This document shows positions 16,500-25,159 of a stretch of DNA of 37,240 nucleotides, in pieces; position 1 is the stretch's first letter; every line of letters starts with the position of its first letter. The position numbers were made by a program, and so were the translations under genes. The DNA is taken from contig CAYFMP010000034.1 in NCBI GenBank assembly GCA_964344215.1, positions 1-37,240 on the forward strand. The letters are read 5' to 3'. Source of the stretch: CAYFMP01 sp964344215. Its GTDB lineage: Bacteria > Pseudomonadota > Alphaproteobacteria > Rhodospirillales > Casp-alpha2. The notes below the pieces were generated by a model. That model searched no databases. It saw only the letters and a list, made by a program, of their open reading frames with translations, and was not told the origin of the DNA.

Positions 16500-18806
16500 A
16501 TGCTCGAACGAATGGTCACCTATTCCATGGACCGCCCGAGAACCGTGATCGGGCTTCTCACCCTTCTCACGGTGCTGTTCGGGCTTCAGTTTCCCAGCAT
16601 CACCATAGACGCCGATCCCGAGAACATGCTGGAGACGAACCAGGCGGACCGGGCGTACTACAACCAAGTCAAGAAGGAATTCGGAATCAACGACCTGATC
16701 GTCGTCGGCATCGTCGATGACAAGGACATCTTCCGTCCCGAGGCCCTGGAAAGGATCGCCCGTTCCACGTCGGAAATCCTCAAGATCAAGGGCGTCATCA
16801 TCGAGGACGTGGTTAGCCCCTCGACCACCGACAACGTCAAATCCAAAGGCGGACTCCTCGATATTCGCCCGGTGCTGCGCGACGCACCGCGTTCGCCGGA
16901 TGCCGCCGCCGGGATGCGCCGGGACATCGCCGACAACCCGTTTCTTCACGAGAAGATCGCCTCCGCCGACGGCACGGCGGTGGCGTTTTACGTGCCTATT
17001 CAGCGCAAAGACATGAGTTACCGCATCGCCGGCGAGATCAAGGGTATCCTTGCGCGGGAGCTCCTGCCGGGGCAGCGCTTCCACCTGGCCGGTCTGCCGG
17101 TTTCCGAGGACACTTTCGGCATCGAGATGTTTATTCAGATGGGCATCGTCGCCCCGCTCGCGTTCATGCTCATCCTGCTCATCGTCTTCGTCCTGTTCCG
17201 GCAGGTCGCCTTTCTCGTACCCATCGCACTGACCGCCATGTTCTCCGTCTTGTGGGCCATGGGGCTTCTTATCGGAATGGGTTTTACCGTCCACATAATG
17301 AGTTCGATGATTCCGGTGTTCCTGATGCCCATCGCCATCCTCGACGACATCCACATCCTGAGCGAGTTCTTCGACCGCTACCGGGTGCTCGGAAACAAAC
17401 GCCGCGCCCTGATCGAGGCCATGCGGCCGCTCTATAAGCCGATGCTCTATACGACCCTGACCTCGGCGGTGGGATTCGCCTCGCTGGCGCTGGCCGACAT
17501 CCCACCGGTGCGGATATTCGGCCTCTTCGTCGCCTTTGGTATCGCGGCCGCCTGGTTGCTGGCGCTGACCATGGTGCCGGCCGTGATCAGCCTCATGGAC
17601 GACGACAAGCTCAGGCGCCGGCTGTACCGGGCCAACGTCATTCCCCACACGTCGTTCGACCGCGTGCTCAAACCTCTCGGCGGGTTCGCTTTCGCCCGCG
17701 CCGGGGTGGTTCTGGCGCTGGGCGTCGCGGCCTTCGCCTTCGGCGTTGCCGGTTTATCGCAGATCCAGGTCAACGATAATCCCGTCAAATGGTTCAAGGA
17801 GAGTCATCCCCTTCGTGTCGCCGATACGGCTATGAACCGGCTGTTCGGCGGCACCTACATGGCCTACGTCGTCATCGAAGGGAGCCAACCGGAAGCCGTC
17901 AAGCGCCCGGAGGTTGTCGCCTACATCGATCGTCTGCAAAGCCGTCTCGAGGCCGATCCGCTGGTCGGCAAGACATCTTCCGTCGCCGATATCGTCAAGC
18001 GTATCAATCTGGTCCTGCACGACAACGACAAGGCCTATGACACGGTTCCGGATACCGCCGACGCCGTCGGCCAGTTCCTGTTCCTCTATCAGTCCTCGGG
18101 CGATCCCAACGATCTCGACAACTTCATCGACCGTGGGGCGCAAAAAGCCAACGTCTGGGTTCAGATGAAAGGCGGCGATAACCGCCTGATGCAGGCGGTC
18201 GAGGACCGCCTAACCGCCTTCGTCGAGAAGAACCCGCTTCCGGACGGTCTGTCGTTGCGCTGGTCCGGTCTCACCTATATCAACAAGGTGTGGCAGGACC
18301 TGATGGTCGTCGGCATGCTCAAGGCGGTAATGGGAAGTTTCGTGGTGGTGTTCCTTCTCATGATGTTCGAGTTCCGCTCCTTGACCCTTGGGGTCCTCGC
18401 CATGGTGCCCCTCACGGGCGCCATCACCCTAACCTACGGTCTCGTCGGCTGGCTGGGCAGGGACTACAACATGCCCATCGCCGTCTGCGCGGCGCTGACG
18501 CTCGGCCTCGGCATCGACTTCGCCATCCACTTCCTGCAACGGTTCAAGGCGCACGTCGTCGAATCCAGGGACGTGGAAGCGACCAACCGGCACATGTTCG
18601 GCGAACCGGGCCGGGCCATCGCAAGGAACGCCGTCGTCATCACCATCGGGTTTCTGCCGCTCACGGCCTCAACCCTCGGCCCCTATATCACCGTCGGCCT
18701 GTTCTTCGCTTCGCTGATGCTGTTTTGCACCCTGGCGACGCTGTTCATGCTTCCCGGCGCGCTGCGTTACGTCGGCGCGCGCGCCATTCCCGGAGGCGCG
18801 TCATGA
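16500..18806 (+). CDS. MMPL/RND-family transporter
   Basis: This inner-membrane protein of 768 residues has the classic RND duplication: one helix (about 15-33), a large periplasmic loop, a five-helix bundle (about 210-370), another helix (about 400-420), a second loop and a final helix bundle (about 600-760). AILDDIHILSEFF in the first half and GLGIDFAIHFLQRF in the second are typical of MMPL proteins. Relatives move lipids or hydrophobic compounds across the envelope. An AGAAGGA ribosome binding site precedes the ATG. The stop overlaps the start of the LolA-like gene, and a beta-barrel gene follows, so the three probably form one envelope-export route. The cargo cannot be read from sequence. 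Confidence 0.9.
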   Translation: MLERMVTYSMDRPRTVIGLLTLLTVLFGLQFPSITIDADPENMLETNQADRAYYNQVKKEFGINDLIVVGIVDDKDIFRPEALERIARSTSEILKIKGVIIEDVVSPSTTDNVKSKGGLLDIRPVLRDAPRSPDAAAGMRRDIADNPFLHEKIASADGTAVAFYVPIQRKDMSYRIAGEIKGILARELLPGQRFHLAGLPVSEDTFGIEMFIQMGIVAPLAFMLILLIVFVLFRQVAFLVPIALTAMFSVLWAMGLLIGMGFTVHIMSSMIPVFLMPIAILDDIHILSEFFDRYRVLGNKRRALIEAMRPLYKPMLYTTLTSAVGFASLALADIPPVRIFGLFVAFGIAAAWLLALTMVPAVISLMDDDKLRRRLYRANVIPHTSFDRVLKPLGGFAFARAGVVLALGVAAFAFGVAGLSQIQVNDNPVKWFKESHPLRVADTAMNRLFGGTYMAYVVIEGSQPEAVKRPEVVAYIDRLQSRLEADPLVGKTSSVADIVKRINLVLHDNDKAYDTVPDTADAVGQFLFLYQSSGDPNDLDNFIDRGAQKANVWVQMKGGDNRLMQAVEDRLTAFVEKNPLPDGLSLRWSGLTYINKVWQDLMVVGMLKAVMGSFVVVFLLMMFEFRSLTLGVLAMVPLTGAITLTYGLVGWLGRDYNMPIAVCAALTLGLGIDFAIHFLQRFKAHVVESRDVEATNRHMFGEPGRAIARNAVVITIGFLPLTASTLGPYITVGLFFASLMLFCTLATLFMLPGALRYVGARAIPGGAS

Positions 18807-19606
18807 AACCGACCGCAGTCCGTTCGACCATCGCTTTGTTCCTTGGTCTTGCCGTCGCCGTCCATTCGACCGGTGCGCTGGCGGCGTCCGCCGAGGAAAT
18901 CATGGAGCGTTCTCAACGAGCCTTTCACTACGCGGGGAACGACGCCAAGGGCAAGCTGACGATGGAACTGATCGACCGCGACGGCGGCAAGCGGGTGCGG
19001 GTTCTGAGCATGCTGCGCCGGAACCAGGAGAACGGCGGCGATCAGAAATACTTCATGTATTTTCACGAGCCCGGCGACGTTCGCCGCCTCACCTTCATGG
19101 TGTGGAAATATTCCGCGCGCGAGGACGACCGCTGGATATTCGTTCCCGCCGTCGATCTCATCCGTCGTATCGCCGCCGAGGACAAGTACTCGAGTTTCGT
19201 CGGGTCGGACTTCAGTTACGAGGACGTTTCCGGCCGGGATGTGTCGGAGGACACCCACACCCTCGTTCGCGAAGAGAAACTGGGCGGCCGGGACGTCTTC
19301 GTCATCGACAGCGTTCCCCGCGAGGCGGCCGCTTTCACCAAGCGGGTTTCCTGGATCGACAAAGAGCACTTCCTGCCCCTCAAGGAAGAGTATTTCGATG
19401 CCCAGAACGAACTCCAGAGGGTGTTCACGGCCGATCGTATCGAGGAGATCGTCTACCCGACGGTGACGAAACGCACCATGAGGAACGTCAAGACCGGACA
19501 TCGCACCGAGGTGACGGTGAATTCGGTTGCCTACGATATTGGCCTCAAAGGCGCCGATTTCAGCGAGCGTCGGATGCGGCGGCCGCCGCGTTCGTGGATT
19601 CGTTGA
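18803..19606 (+). CDS. LolA-like periplasmic (outer membrane lipoprotein-sorting) protein
   Basis: The 267-residue protein has a clear signal peptide (cleavage likely after GALA or A, near residue 27). Its beta-rich body fits the LolA-like family found with MMPL transporters: KGKLTMELIDRDGGKRVR, FMVWKYSAREDDRWIFVPAVDLIRRI, and repeated beta strands to the end. The ATG overlaps the MMPL stop (ATGA), with GGAGGCG as ribosome binding site. Proteins of this type are thought to hold a lipid or lipidated cargo in a half-barrel cavity. Here it could accept cargo from the MMPL protein and pass it to the barrel encoded next; that order is inferred. Confidence 0.85.
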   Translation: MKPTAVRSTIALFLGLAVAVHSTGALAASAEEIMERSQRAFHYAGNDAKGKLTMELIDRDGGKRVRVLSMLRRNQENGGDQKYFMYFHEPGDVRRLTFMVWKYSAREDDRWIFVPAVDLIRRIAAEDKYSSFVGSDFSYEDVSGRDVSEDTHTLVREEKLGGRDVFVIDSVPREAAAFTKRVSWIDKEHFLPLKEEYFDAQNELQRVFTADRIEEIVYPTVTKRTMRNVKTGHRTEVTVNSVAYDIGLKGADFSERRMRRPPRSWIR

Positions 19607-19629
19607 TCCGCCACGGCCCAAATCGTTCG

Positions 19630-20925
19630 ATGTCGAAAGCATTCGCCGCTTCGCGACTCCTGTCGCCTGTCGCCGTTTCGCTTTCGGTCGTGATTTCCGC
19701 CGCCGCCTTTGCTCAGGAACCCGAAGACGAGTGGGGCGTCGATGTTCGCGGGTTCGCACTCGGAAACTATTCGGGACGGACCACCGGCCATCTTCCTTCC
19801 GGGTCGGAAGGACGCGCCCTTCTTCTCGGCGAGGAACGACTGCGGCTTGACCTGACGGGCTGGACCGATGCGGTGGAAGCCGAGGCCCGAATTAAGCTGG
19901 ACGGCATCCACGACGCCGTGGCCGATGATTTGGAGATTGACTTGCGCGAGGCCTATCTGGACTACACGGCGGGCGATTTTGATTTCCGTTTCGGCCGGCA
20001 GATCACGACCTGGGGTGTCGGCGATCTATTGTTCATCAACGACGTGTTTCCAAAGGACTGGGTATCGTTCTTCTCGGGCCGGCCGCTGGAATACCTCAAG
20101 ACCGGCGTTGATGGATTGCGCGCCCGCTATTCGTCGGATGTCGTAAACGCCGAACTGCTGGCCATCCCTCGTTTCGAACCGGATATCCTGCCGACCTCGA
20201 AGCGGTTTTTCCTGCAAGACGACTTTGCGTCCGTCACCAACCGCGACGAAGACCTGCCGGATACGACCCTTGGCAACACCGAGATCGGGCTTAGGCTGTA
20301 CCGGAAATTCGGAAGCTTCGACCTCTCAGCTTACGCCTATCGAGGCCGCTGGCGTTCGCCGGGTCAACGGGCCGACGATCCAAACAACGCAACCCGCGTC
20401 ACGTCCATCTACCCGCCGCTTTCCGTTTATGGGCTGAGCGCCCAGGGACAGGCCCTGGGCGGGGTCCTCAGTTTGGAAGGCGGCTACTACGACTCGCGCG
20501 ACGATCGCGACGGCGACGACTTGGCGGTTCCCAACTCACAGGCGCTTTTCCTCGTCGGCTACCAGAAGCAGCTTTGGAAGGATTTCACCCTCGGCGCCCA
20601 GTATTACGCCAAAATCATGAGCGATTTTGGCGCCTACAAGCGCTCCCTGCCGAGCGGGTTCGTTCAAAAGGAAGAATACCGCGATATCGTGACGCTGCGC
20701 CTGACCCAGTACCTTGAGCACGAGACCTGGAAGCTCTCGCTTTTCGTCTTCTACAGCCCGGCGGACAACGACTATCTTTTGCAGCCCCAGGTCGCCTACA
20801 AGGCCTCGGACACCCTGTCGGCCGCCGTCGGCGCCAACGTGTTCGGGGGGAAGAAAAGGACGACGTTCTTCGGCCAGTTCGACCAGAACGACAACGCCTA
20901 TATCAATTTGCGGTACGACTTCTGA
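19630..20925 (+). CDS. Outer-membrane beta-barrel protein
   Basis: The 431-residue protein has a signal peptide ending near AAAFAQ. The body is made of alternating amphipathic strands (for example ARIKLDGIHD, LREAYLDYTAGDFDFRFGRQ and FTLGAQYYAKIM) and ends in NLRYDF. A terminal aromatic residue is the usual recognition signal of the BAM machinery. The RFGRQITTWGVGD segment recalls porin-like barrels that accompany MMPL/LolA-like pairs. The start at 19630 is chosen because the signal peptide begins there, although the ribosome binding site is weak; longer readings run out of frame through the LolA-like gene. It probably forms the outer-membrane end of the export route. Confidence 0.8.
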   Translation: MSKAFAASRLLSPVAVSLSVVISAAAFAQEPEDEWGVDVRGFALGNYSGRTTGHLPSGSEGRALLLGEERLRLDLTGWTDAVEAEARIKLDGIHDAVADDLEIDLREAYLDYTAGDFDFRFGRQITTWGVGDLLFINDVFPKDWVSFFSGRPLEYLKTGVDGLRARYSSDVVNAELLAIPRFEPDILPTSKRFFLQDDFASVTNRDEDLPDTTLGNTEIGLRLYRKFGSFDLSAYAYRGRWRSPGQRADDPNNATRVTSIYPPLSVYGLSAQGQALGGVLSLEGGYYDSRDDRDGDDLAVPNSQALFLVGYQKQLWKDFTLGAQYYAKIMSDFGAYKRSLPSGFVQKEEYRDIVTLRLTQYLEHETWKLSLFVFYSPADNDYLLQPQVAYKASDTLSAAVGANVFGGKKRTTFFGQFDQNDNAYINLRYDF

Positions 20926-20942
20926 CGGACCACGCGAGAAAT

Positions 20943-21866
20943 CTATTCGAACTCGAGTTCCATATAGACCTGTTGGGCGTTGCGCCGGGCAAGCTGATCA
21001 AAATTCACCAAATGGGAAAATTTCGATTGGTCGACGGCAATACCGTCGGCGATCGGTCCGCCACGATCCAAAACCGCCTTCACACGGTCGCGAAGGTTCA
21101 CCAGGTAGTCGTAGGTTTCGGCGCGGGCCTTCGCCAAAGTGGTGGCCTGTCCGTGTCCGGGGACGACGTGGATGGGATCGAGCTCCGCAAGCGCTTCGAA
21201 GGAAGCGATCCAATCTCCGAGGCTGCTGACCGCGCTCATACTCAAAAGCCGTTCGACATAGACGATGTCGCCGGCAAACGCGATCCGTTTCTCCGGCAGC
21301 CACACGATGCTGTCGCCGGGCGTATGCGCCGCCCCCGGATGAATGAGATGTAGTTTTTCGCCGCCGACAGTAAGTTCCCGCTTTTCGTCGAAGGTCTCGT
21401 CCGCGTACACCGGATCGGTCCCTGCGAACCCGTCCTTGCCGACCAATGCTTCGGCCGTCGTCAGTTGAGCGCTCGTCCGCTCCTTCTGATCCTCGAGAGC
21501 CGCGGTGGACGCAATGATCCGCGCTCCCTTGGCCTTGAAATAGCTGTTGCCCAGCCACCGTTGATCCTGGCCGCCGCTATTGATGACCAAGACGACGGGT
21601 TTGTCCGTTATGGATCTGATGGCGGCGTCAATCCGTTCCGCCCCTCGTCGTGTTCCACCAGGGTCGACCAGGACAACCCCTTCGGATGTCACGATAACCC
21701 CGAATGAGGCATTGTTGCCCAGGTTCTGTGGCGAGCGTTGACCCAGATCGCCGACCAAGGCGTAGATTCCGTTCTCGACCTTCTGGACCTCCAAGGGGGA
21801 AGCCACAGCGATTCCGGAACCAAAAACAGAGAGCCCTACGAGAATGGACGTGAGAATTCTTAGCAT
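20943..21866 (-). CDS. Secreted metallo-beta-lactamase-fold protein with degenerate metal site
   Basis: The 307-residue protein has a signal peptide ending near VASP. The MBL fold is recognisable from NNASFGVIVTSEGVVLVDPG, HTPGDSIVWLPEKRIAFAGD and HVVPGHG, which supply His181, Asp200 and His238. The first metal motif, normally HxHxDH, reads SGGQDQ (residues 97-102): all three histidines are lost and only the aspartate remains. It may bind one metal, or none, or have changed function. The gene converges on the barrel gene with 17 bases between stops, and its start is divergent from the ArsR-rhodanese gene, so both may share the operator at 22027. The AGAAGG before the ATG is an acceptable ribosome binding site. 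Confidence 0.85.
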   Translation of the reverse strand: MLRILTSILVGLSVFGSGIAVASPLEVQKVENGIYALVGDLGQRSPQNLGNNASFGVIVTSEGVVLVDPGGTRRGAERIDAAIRSITDKPVVLVINSGGQDQRWLGNSYFKAKGARIIASTAALEDQKERTSAQLTTAEALVGKDGFAGTDPVYADETFDEKRELTVGGEKLHLIHPGAAHTPGDSIVWLPEKRIAFAGDIVYVERLLSMSAVSSLGDWIASFEALAELDPIHVVPGHGQATTLAKARAETYDYLVNLRDRVKAVLDRGGPIADGIAVDQSKFSHLVNFDQLARRNAQQVYMELEFE

Positions 21867-22004
21867 GGGATACCTTTACCTTCTCTTTGTCTCAGACCGT
21901 CCGCGGCGGAGGAGCGCTACCGACACTCCAAGTTTCAGAGGATTTTCCTTGGAATCCGCATGTTGAGGACTGAGCACGAGGTCGATACATCTTATGGTAT
22001 TTGG

Positions 22005-22044
22005 TTGACGCGAAGCTTACAATATGTTCAATTGACTAATTGAA
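22005..22044 (+). promoter_or_regulatory. Operator (22027-22044) and weak promoter before the ArsR-rhodanese gene
   Basis: TTCAATTGACTAATTGAA (22027-22044) is a palindrome with 7-base arms. It matches the core of the operator at 14625-14642 at 14 of 18 bases. A possible -35 TTGACG (22005-22010) stands 16 bases from TTCAAT (22027-22032), which would place the operator on the -10 box, as at the other site. The promoter call is weak; the operator call is stronger. Autoregulation and control of the divergent MBL-fold gene are inferred. Confidence 0.65.
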
Positions 22045-22068
22045 TAGTCGTACAAGCGAGGCATTTCA

Positions 22069-22743
22069 ATGTCAAGTCCCAGCGCCAAACGCCAACTTCT
22101 CGAACAGTTCGCCAACGTCGCGAAGGCACTAGGCCATGCCCATAGATTGGATCTATTGGAGTACCTGGCGCAGGGCGAGCGTAACGTCGAAGCGCTAGCT
22201 CAAGTGGCGGGGCTCACCGTCGCCAACACTTCGCAGCACCTTCAGTACCTCCGCCGTGCAGGTTTGGTCACCTCTCACAAGAGAGGACTTCACGTCTTCT
22301 ACAGCTTGGCTGGTGAGGACGTGATCGGCCTGCTTCGCGCTCTACGACATACCACTGAACGCCATATTGCCGAGGTCGACAGGATCGTCTCCGGATACTT
22401 CAACGAACGCGACAGCTTGGAAGCGATTTCGAGAAAGGAGTTGTTGGCGCGAACAAAGGAAGGGCTGGTGACGGTGCTCGACGTTCGACCGTCCGAGGAA
22501 TACGAAGCCGGCCATATACCCGGCGCCGTGAACCTGCCTCTTGGAGACCTCAAGAAACGCCTGAAGGAATTGCCGAAGGGGCAGGAGATAATCGCCTACT
22601 GTCGGGGGCCATATTGCGTGCTCGCGTTTGAGGCCATCGCTTCTTTGCGGAAGAATGGCTTCGAAGCCAGGCGCCTGGAGGAAGGTTATCCGGAGTGGAA
22701 AGCCGCCGGTCTGCCGGTCGAAGTCGAACCGGCCGGATCATGA
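22069..22743 (+). CDS. ArsR-family regulator fused to a rhodanese domain
   Basis: The 224-residue protein has a winged helix-turn-helix domain of ArsR type (about residues 10-95; recognition helix around TVANTSQHLQYLRRAG). A linker and a rhodanese domain (about 120-220) follow, with DVRPSEEYEAGHIPGAVNLP, the active-site loop CRGPYC and the end EGYPEWKAAGLPVE. The only cysteines are Cys178 and Cys183, both in the rhodanese loop; the DNA-binding domain has none. Sensing of persulfide through this loop is therefore likely, unlike BigR/SqrR, which use cysteines in the ArsR domain. A palindrome shared with the DsrE operon promoter lies 25 bases upstream of the start codon. GAGG serves as ribosome binding site. 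Confidence 0.9.
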   Translation: MSSPSAKRQLLEQFANVAKALGHAHRLDLLEYLAQGERNVEALAQVAGLTVANTSQHLQYLRRAGLVTSHKRGLHVFYSLAGEDVIGLLRALRHTTERHIAEVDRIVSGYFNERDSLEAISRKELLARTKEGLVTVLDVRPSEEYEAGHIPGAVNLPLGDLKKRLKELPKGQEIIAYCRGPYCVLAFEAIASLRKNGFEARRLEEGYPEWKAAGLPVEVEPAGS

Positions 22744-22891
22744 CGTCCTGCCGAACCAATCGGTCTCTCAGAATTTCACCATACCGGATGTTCGTCCGAG
22801 ACGGATACACATGCGGTTGCCTTGGCCGAAAATCCTCGAGTGGCACTCCTTCCGAGTTTTGCGCCTGCATCCGCGAGTGAAATTCTCGTGC

Positions 22892-22915
22892 GGTCGATTG
22901 CAATGACAATCGACC
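22892..22915. other. Stem-loop downstream of the ArsR-rhodanese gene
   Basis: Perfect 9-base arms GGTCGATTG and CAATCGACC enclose a 6-base loop. It could stop transcription from the regulator gene, but no T tract follows. Otherwise the stretch 22744-23035 holds no gene I can support. Confidence 0.4.
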
Positions 22916-23035
22916 CTTTGCTCGACATGACCGACGTTTGCTTGTGGCTAGATGTGATGTCTCAGGAGGTTGTCCACTCGGTCCGAACCGAGGAAGCTGA
23001 TGTCATTGAACCATTTGCTTTCAAGGAAGGACCGA

Positions 23036-23230
23036 ATGGACATGCACAAGAATGGCCCTTTGACGCCACGTGGTCGAGAAGAACTGGTGCGCCGGATTTT
23101 GGTTGAGCGGCAACCCCCCAGGGGCGTGGCCACGGCCCTGGGGGTCTGCCCCCGCACGGTGCGCAAGTGGGTTGGCCGCTATCGGGCGGAGGGACGAGCC
23201 GGTCTTCAGGACCGCTCGGCGCTTACCTGA
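23036..23230 (+). pseudogene. IS481-family transposase N-terminal remnant
   Basis: Only the first 64 residues remain: MDMHKNGPLTPRGREELVRR, then a helix-turn-helix ending GVCPRTVRKWVGRYRAEGRAG and LQDRS. This matches the start of IS481 transposases, which continue with SRP and an integrase core. Here a stop follows two codons after DRSA and the catalytic DDE domain is absent. A good ribosome binding site (AAGGAAGG) survives. It is a truncated insertion sequence lying between the regulator and ubiV, about 30 bases from the ubiV stop. Confidence 0.75.
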
Positions 23231-23261
23231 TCGAAGACCTCCAACGGGGTCGGAGGCGGAT

Positions 23262-24158
23262 TCAGCGATACACGCTGCCGATCTCGCCAAGAATATAGCC
23301 GTTGCAGAACGCCGCATCGCCGATGCCGGCCTGCAAGCGGGCCCGCGCCTCCTGGGGCTCCAGAGTGCCCGCGGCGACGGCGTGGAAGGTCTCGGCCACG
23401 GCTACCATGTCGACGCCCGCATGAGGCGACAGGCGCAGGCGGCGGATGCCCAAGTCGAGCAAGTCGGGCACGGATGCGCTCAGGTCGGCATAGGCATGTG
23501 ACAAGGTCTGCACGCCGTTAACAGCGAGAAACGGCTCGCCATCAAGGGTCTCGACCTCCATCCCGTTCGGGTTCTCGATACAGATATACTGGCAGCCATC
23601 CTTGTGCAGACCACGGGCACGGGCGTGGTGGCAGCGCGCCGAAATTGCCAGCGGCAGACGGCCAAAAACCAATACCTCCAACTGGGTGGGACTGTCCTTG
23701 GCCAGTGCTGCCAGGGCGTCCAGGTTCAACTCCACCGGCAGACAGACCGAGCGGGCGCCGTTTCCGGCCAAATAAGCCAGAGTCCCTTCGTTATAAACGT
23801 TGACGTACGGGCCGATAGCATGAGGTTTGCCGCTGAGCAGCGCGGTGGCCGAGACGTCGTTGGCTTCAACGATGACGTTGTCTTCGTCAATTGCAGCAGC
23901 CTCGCGCACGCTCTCCATCTCACGCTTGTTCATGATCAACGCCAGGGTCGAAAGCAGAACCTGTTTGTCCGCCGCGACTAGACGCTCTATGACCTCCGGC
24001 AGATAGGGAGCGAAGAAGGGCGCACGTTTGGAGCACACCACCTCGCCGACACAGACCGCATCGACGTCGGCCTCGTCAGCGATACGGAAATGGAAGTCCC
24101 GCCAAACCTCGGGCGTCCAGTTGAACAGGACCGGGCCCATTACCAGCGTCGCCGTCAA
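23262..24158 (-). CDS. ubiV: UbiV, U32-family protein for O2-independent ubiquinone hydroxylation
   Basis: The 298-residue protein belongs to the peptidase U32 family. UbiU and UbiV together hydroxylate the ubiquinone ring without oxygen, using prephenate as oxygen donor, and each holds a [4Fe-4S] cluster. The four ligands expected in UbiV are present: Cys42 (VVCSKRAPFF), Cys176 (ARCHH), Cys189 and Cys193 (GCQYIC). The gene is the last of ubiT-ubiU-ubiV on the minus strand, 14 bases after ubiU. Length and order match the known operon. Confidence 0.93.
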   Translation of the reverse strand: MTATLVMGPVLFNWTPEVWRDFHFRIADEADVDAVCVGEVVCSKRAPFFAPYLPEVIERLVAADKQVLLSTLALIMNKREMESVREAAAIDEDNVIVEANDVSATALLSGKPHAIGPYVNVYNEGTLAYLAGNGARSVCLPVELNLDALAALAKDSPTQLEVLVFGRLPLAISARCHHARARGLHKDGCQYICIENPNGMEVETLDGEPFLAVNGVQTLSHAYADLSASVPDLLDLGIRRLRLSPHAGVDMVAVAETFHAVAAGTLEPQEARARLQAGIGDAAFCNGYILGEIGSVYR

Positions 24159-24172
24159 CCGATTTACTCCCT

Positions 24173-25159
24173 CTACCGCCAGGTTTTCTGATAAGCGCCG
24201 GTCGTCTTGCGCTGGCCTTCGGTGACCTGGGTGAGGTCGGTTTCGATGGCCGCTCCGTCGGCCATCGAGTCGACCGCCTGGCGGAATGACGACACAACTT
24301 CGGCAACGTAGGCCTTGCCGCGCTGACGGCCTTCGATCTTCAGACCCGTCACACCCGCCGCGGCCAACTCAGGCAGGATCGAGGCGGCATTGAGACTGAC
24401 CGGATCCTCAAACAGGTACGACGTCTTGCCTTGGGCGATGAAACGGCCTTTGCACAGTGTCGGATAGCCCGCCGACTCACCTGGCGCAAAGGCATTGATG
24501 GTGAAATCGCCGAGCTTCGACACCATGCGCCCGCTGTCCTCCTCCTCGTAACGCACCGCGCACGCCGGCGAACAGACGCCGTTGGTGTTGGGCGACTGGC
24601 CGGTGACATAGGACGACAGCGCGCAGCGGCCCTCCGCCATGACACACAGACCGCCGAATACGAAGACCTCGGTCTCGACGGAAATATCCCTGTTCAGTGC
24701 GGCGATCTCGGTGACACTGAGCACACGCGGCAGCACCACGCGCTTGACGTCGAAGGCGTCCTGGTAGAAGCGGATGGCCTCGGGGTTTGATGCCGATGCC
24801 TGCACCGACAGGTGGCGGCGCAGATCGGGATGCTTGCGCGTGGCGTAGTCGAGCACGCCGATATCGGCCAGGATAACAGCGTCGACACCGATCCCGGCGC
24901 CGTCGTCGACCGCCTGACGCCAAGGGTCGGGGTCGCCCGCCGTCGGGAAGGTGTTGATCGCCAGGAATATCTTGCAGCCTTCGCCGTGGGCAAAGACGAC
25001 GGCTTGTTCAAGTTCGGGACGGCTGAAGTTGAGGCCGGGAAAGTTGCGGGCGTTGGTGGCGTCTCGAAAACCCAGGTAGACGGCGTCCGCGCCACTGTCC
25101 ACCGCCGTCTTCAGCGCCGCCGGCGTTCCGGCTGGGCATACGAGTTCGAGGGGCGTCAT
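24173..25159 (-). CDS. ubiU: UbiU, U32-family protein for O2-independent ubiquinone hydroxylation
   Basis: The 328-residue U32-family protein begins MTPLELVCPAGTPAALKTAV and has the GADAVYLGF motif of the family. The iron-sulfur ligands expected in UbiU are visible at Cys172 and Cys179 (LCVMAEGRC), Cys196 (GVCSPAC) and Cys236 (PTLCKGRF). It acts as a complex with UbiV. The ATG overlaps the ubiT stop, so the genes are translationally coupled. The set lets the cell make ubiquinone under anoxia, for example for anaerobic respiration. Confidence 0.95.
   Translation of the reverse strand: MTPLELVCPAGTPAALKTAVDSGADAVYLGFRDATNARNFPGLNFSRPELEQAVVFAHGEGCKIFLAINTFPTAGDPDPWRQAVDDGAGIGVDAVILADIGVLDYATRKHPDLRRHLSVQASASNPEAIRFYQDAFDVKRVVLPRVLSVTEIAALNRDISVETEVFVFGGLCVMAEGRCALSSYVTGQSPNTNGVCSPACAVRYEEEDSGRMVSKLGDFTINAFAPGESAGYPTLCKGRFIAQGKTSYLFEDPVSLNAASILPELAAAGVTGLKIEGRQRGKAYVAEVVSSFRQAVDSMADGAAIETDLTQVTEGQRKTTGAYQKTWR

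Noticed and set aside
15609..17648. Long antisense open frame across the SQR-like and MMPL genes
   Set aside because: Covers two clear plus-strand genes and resembles no family.
19102..19629. Upstream extension of the beta-barrel gene to 19102
   Set aside because: This part is out of frame with, and inside, the well-supported LolA-like gene; a signal peptide begins at 19630.
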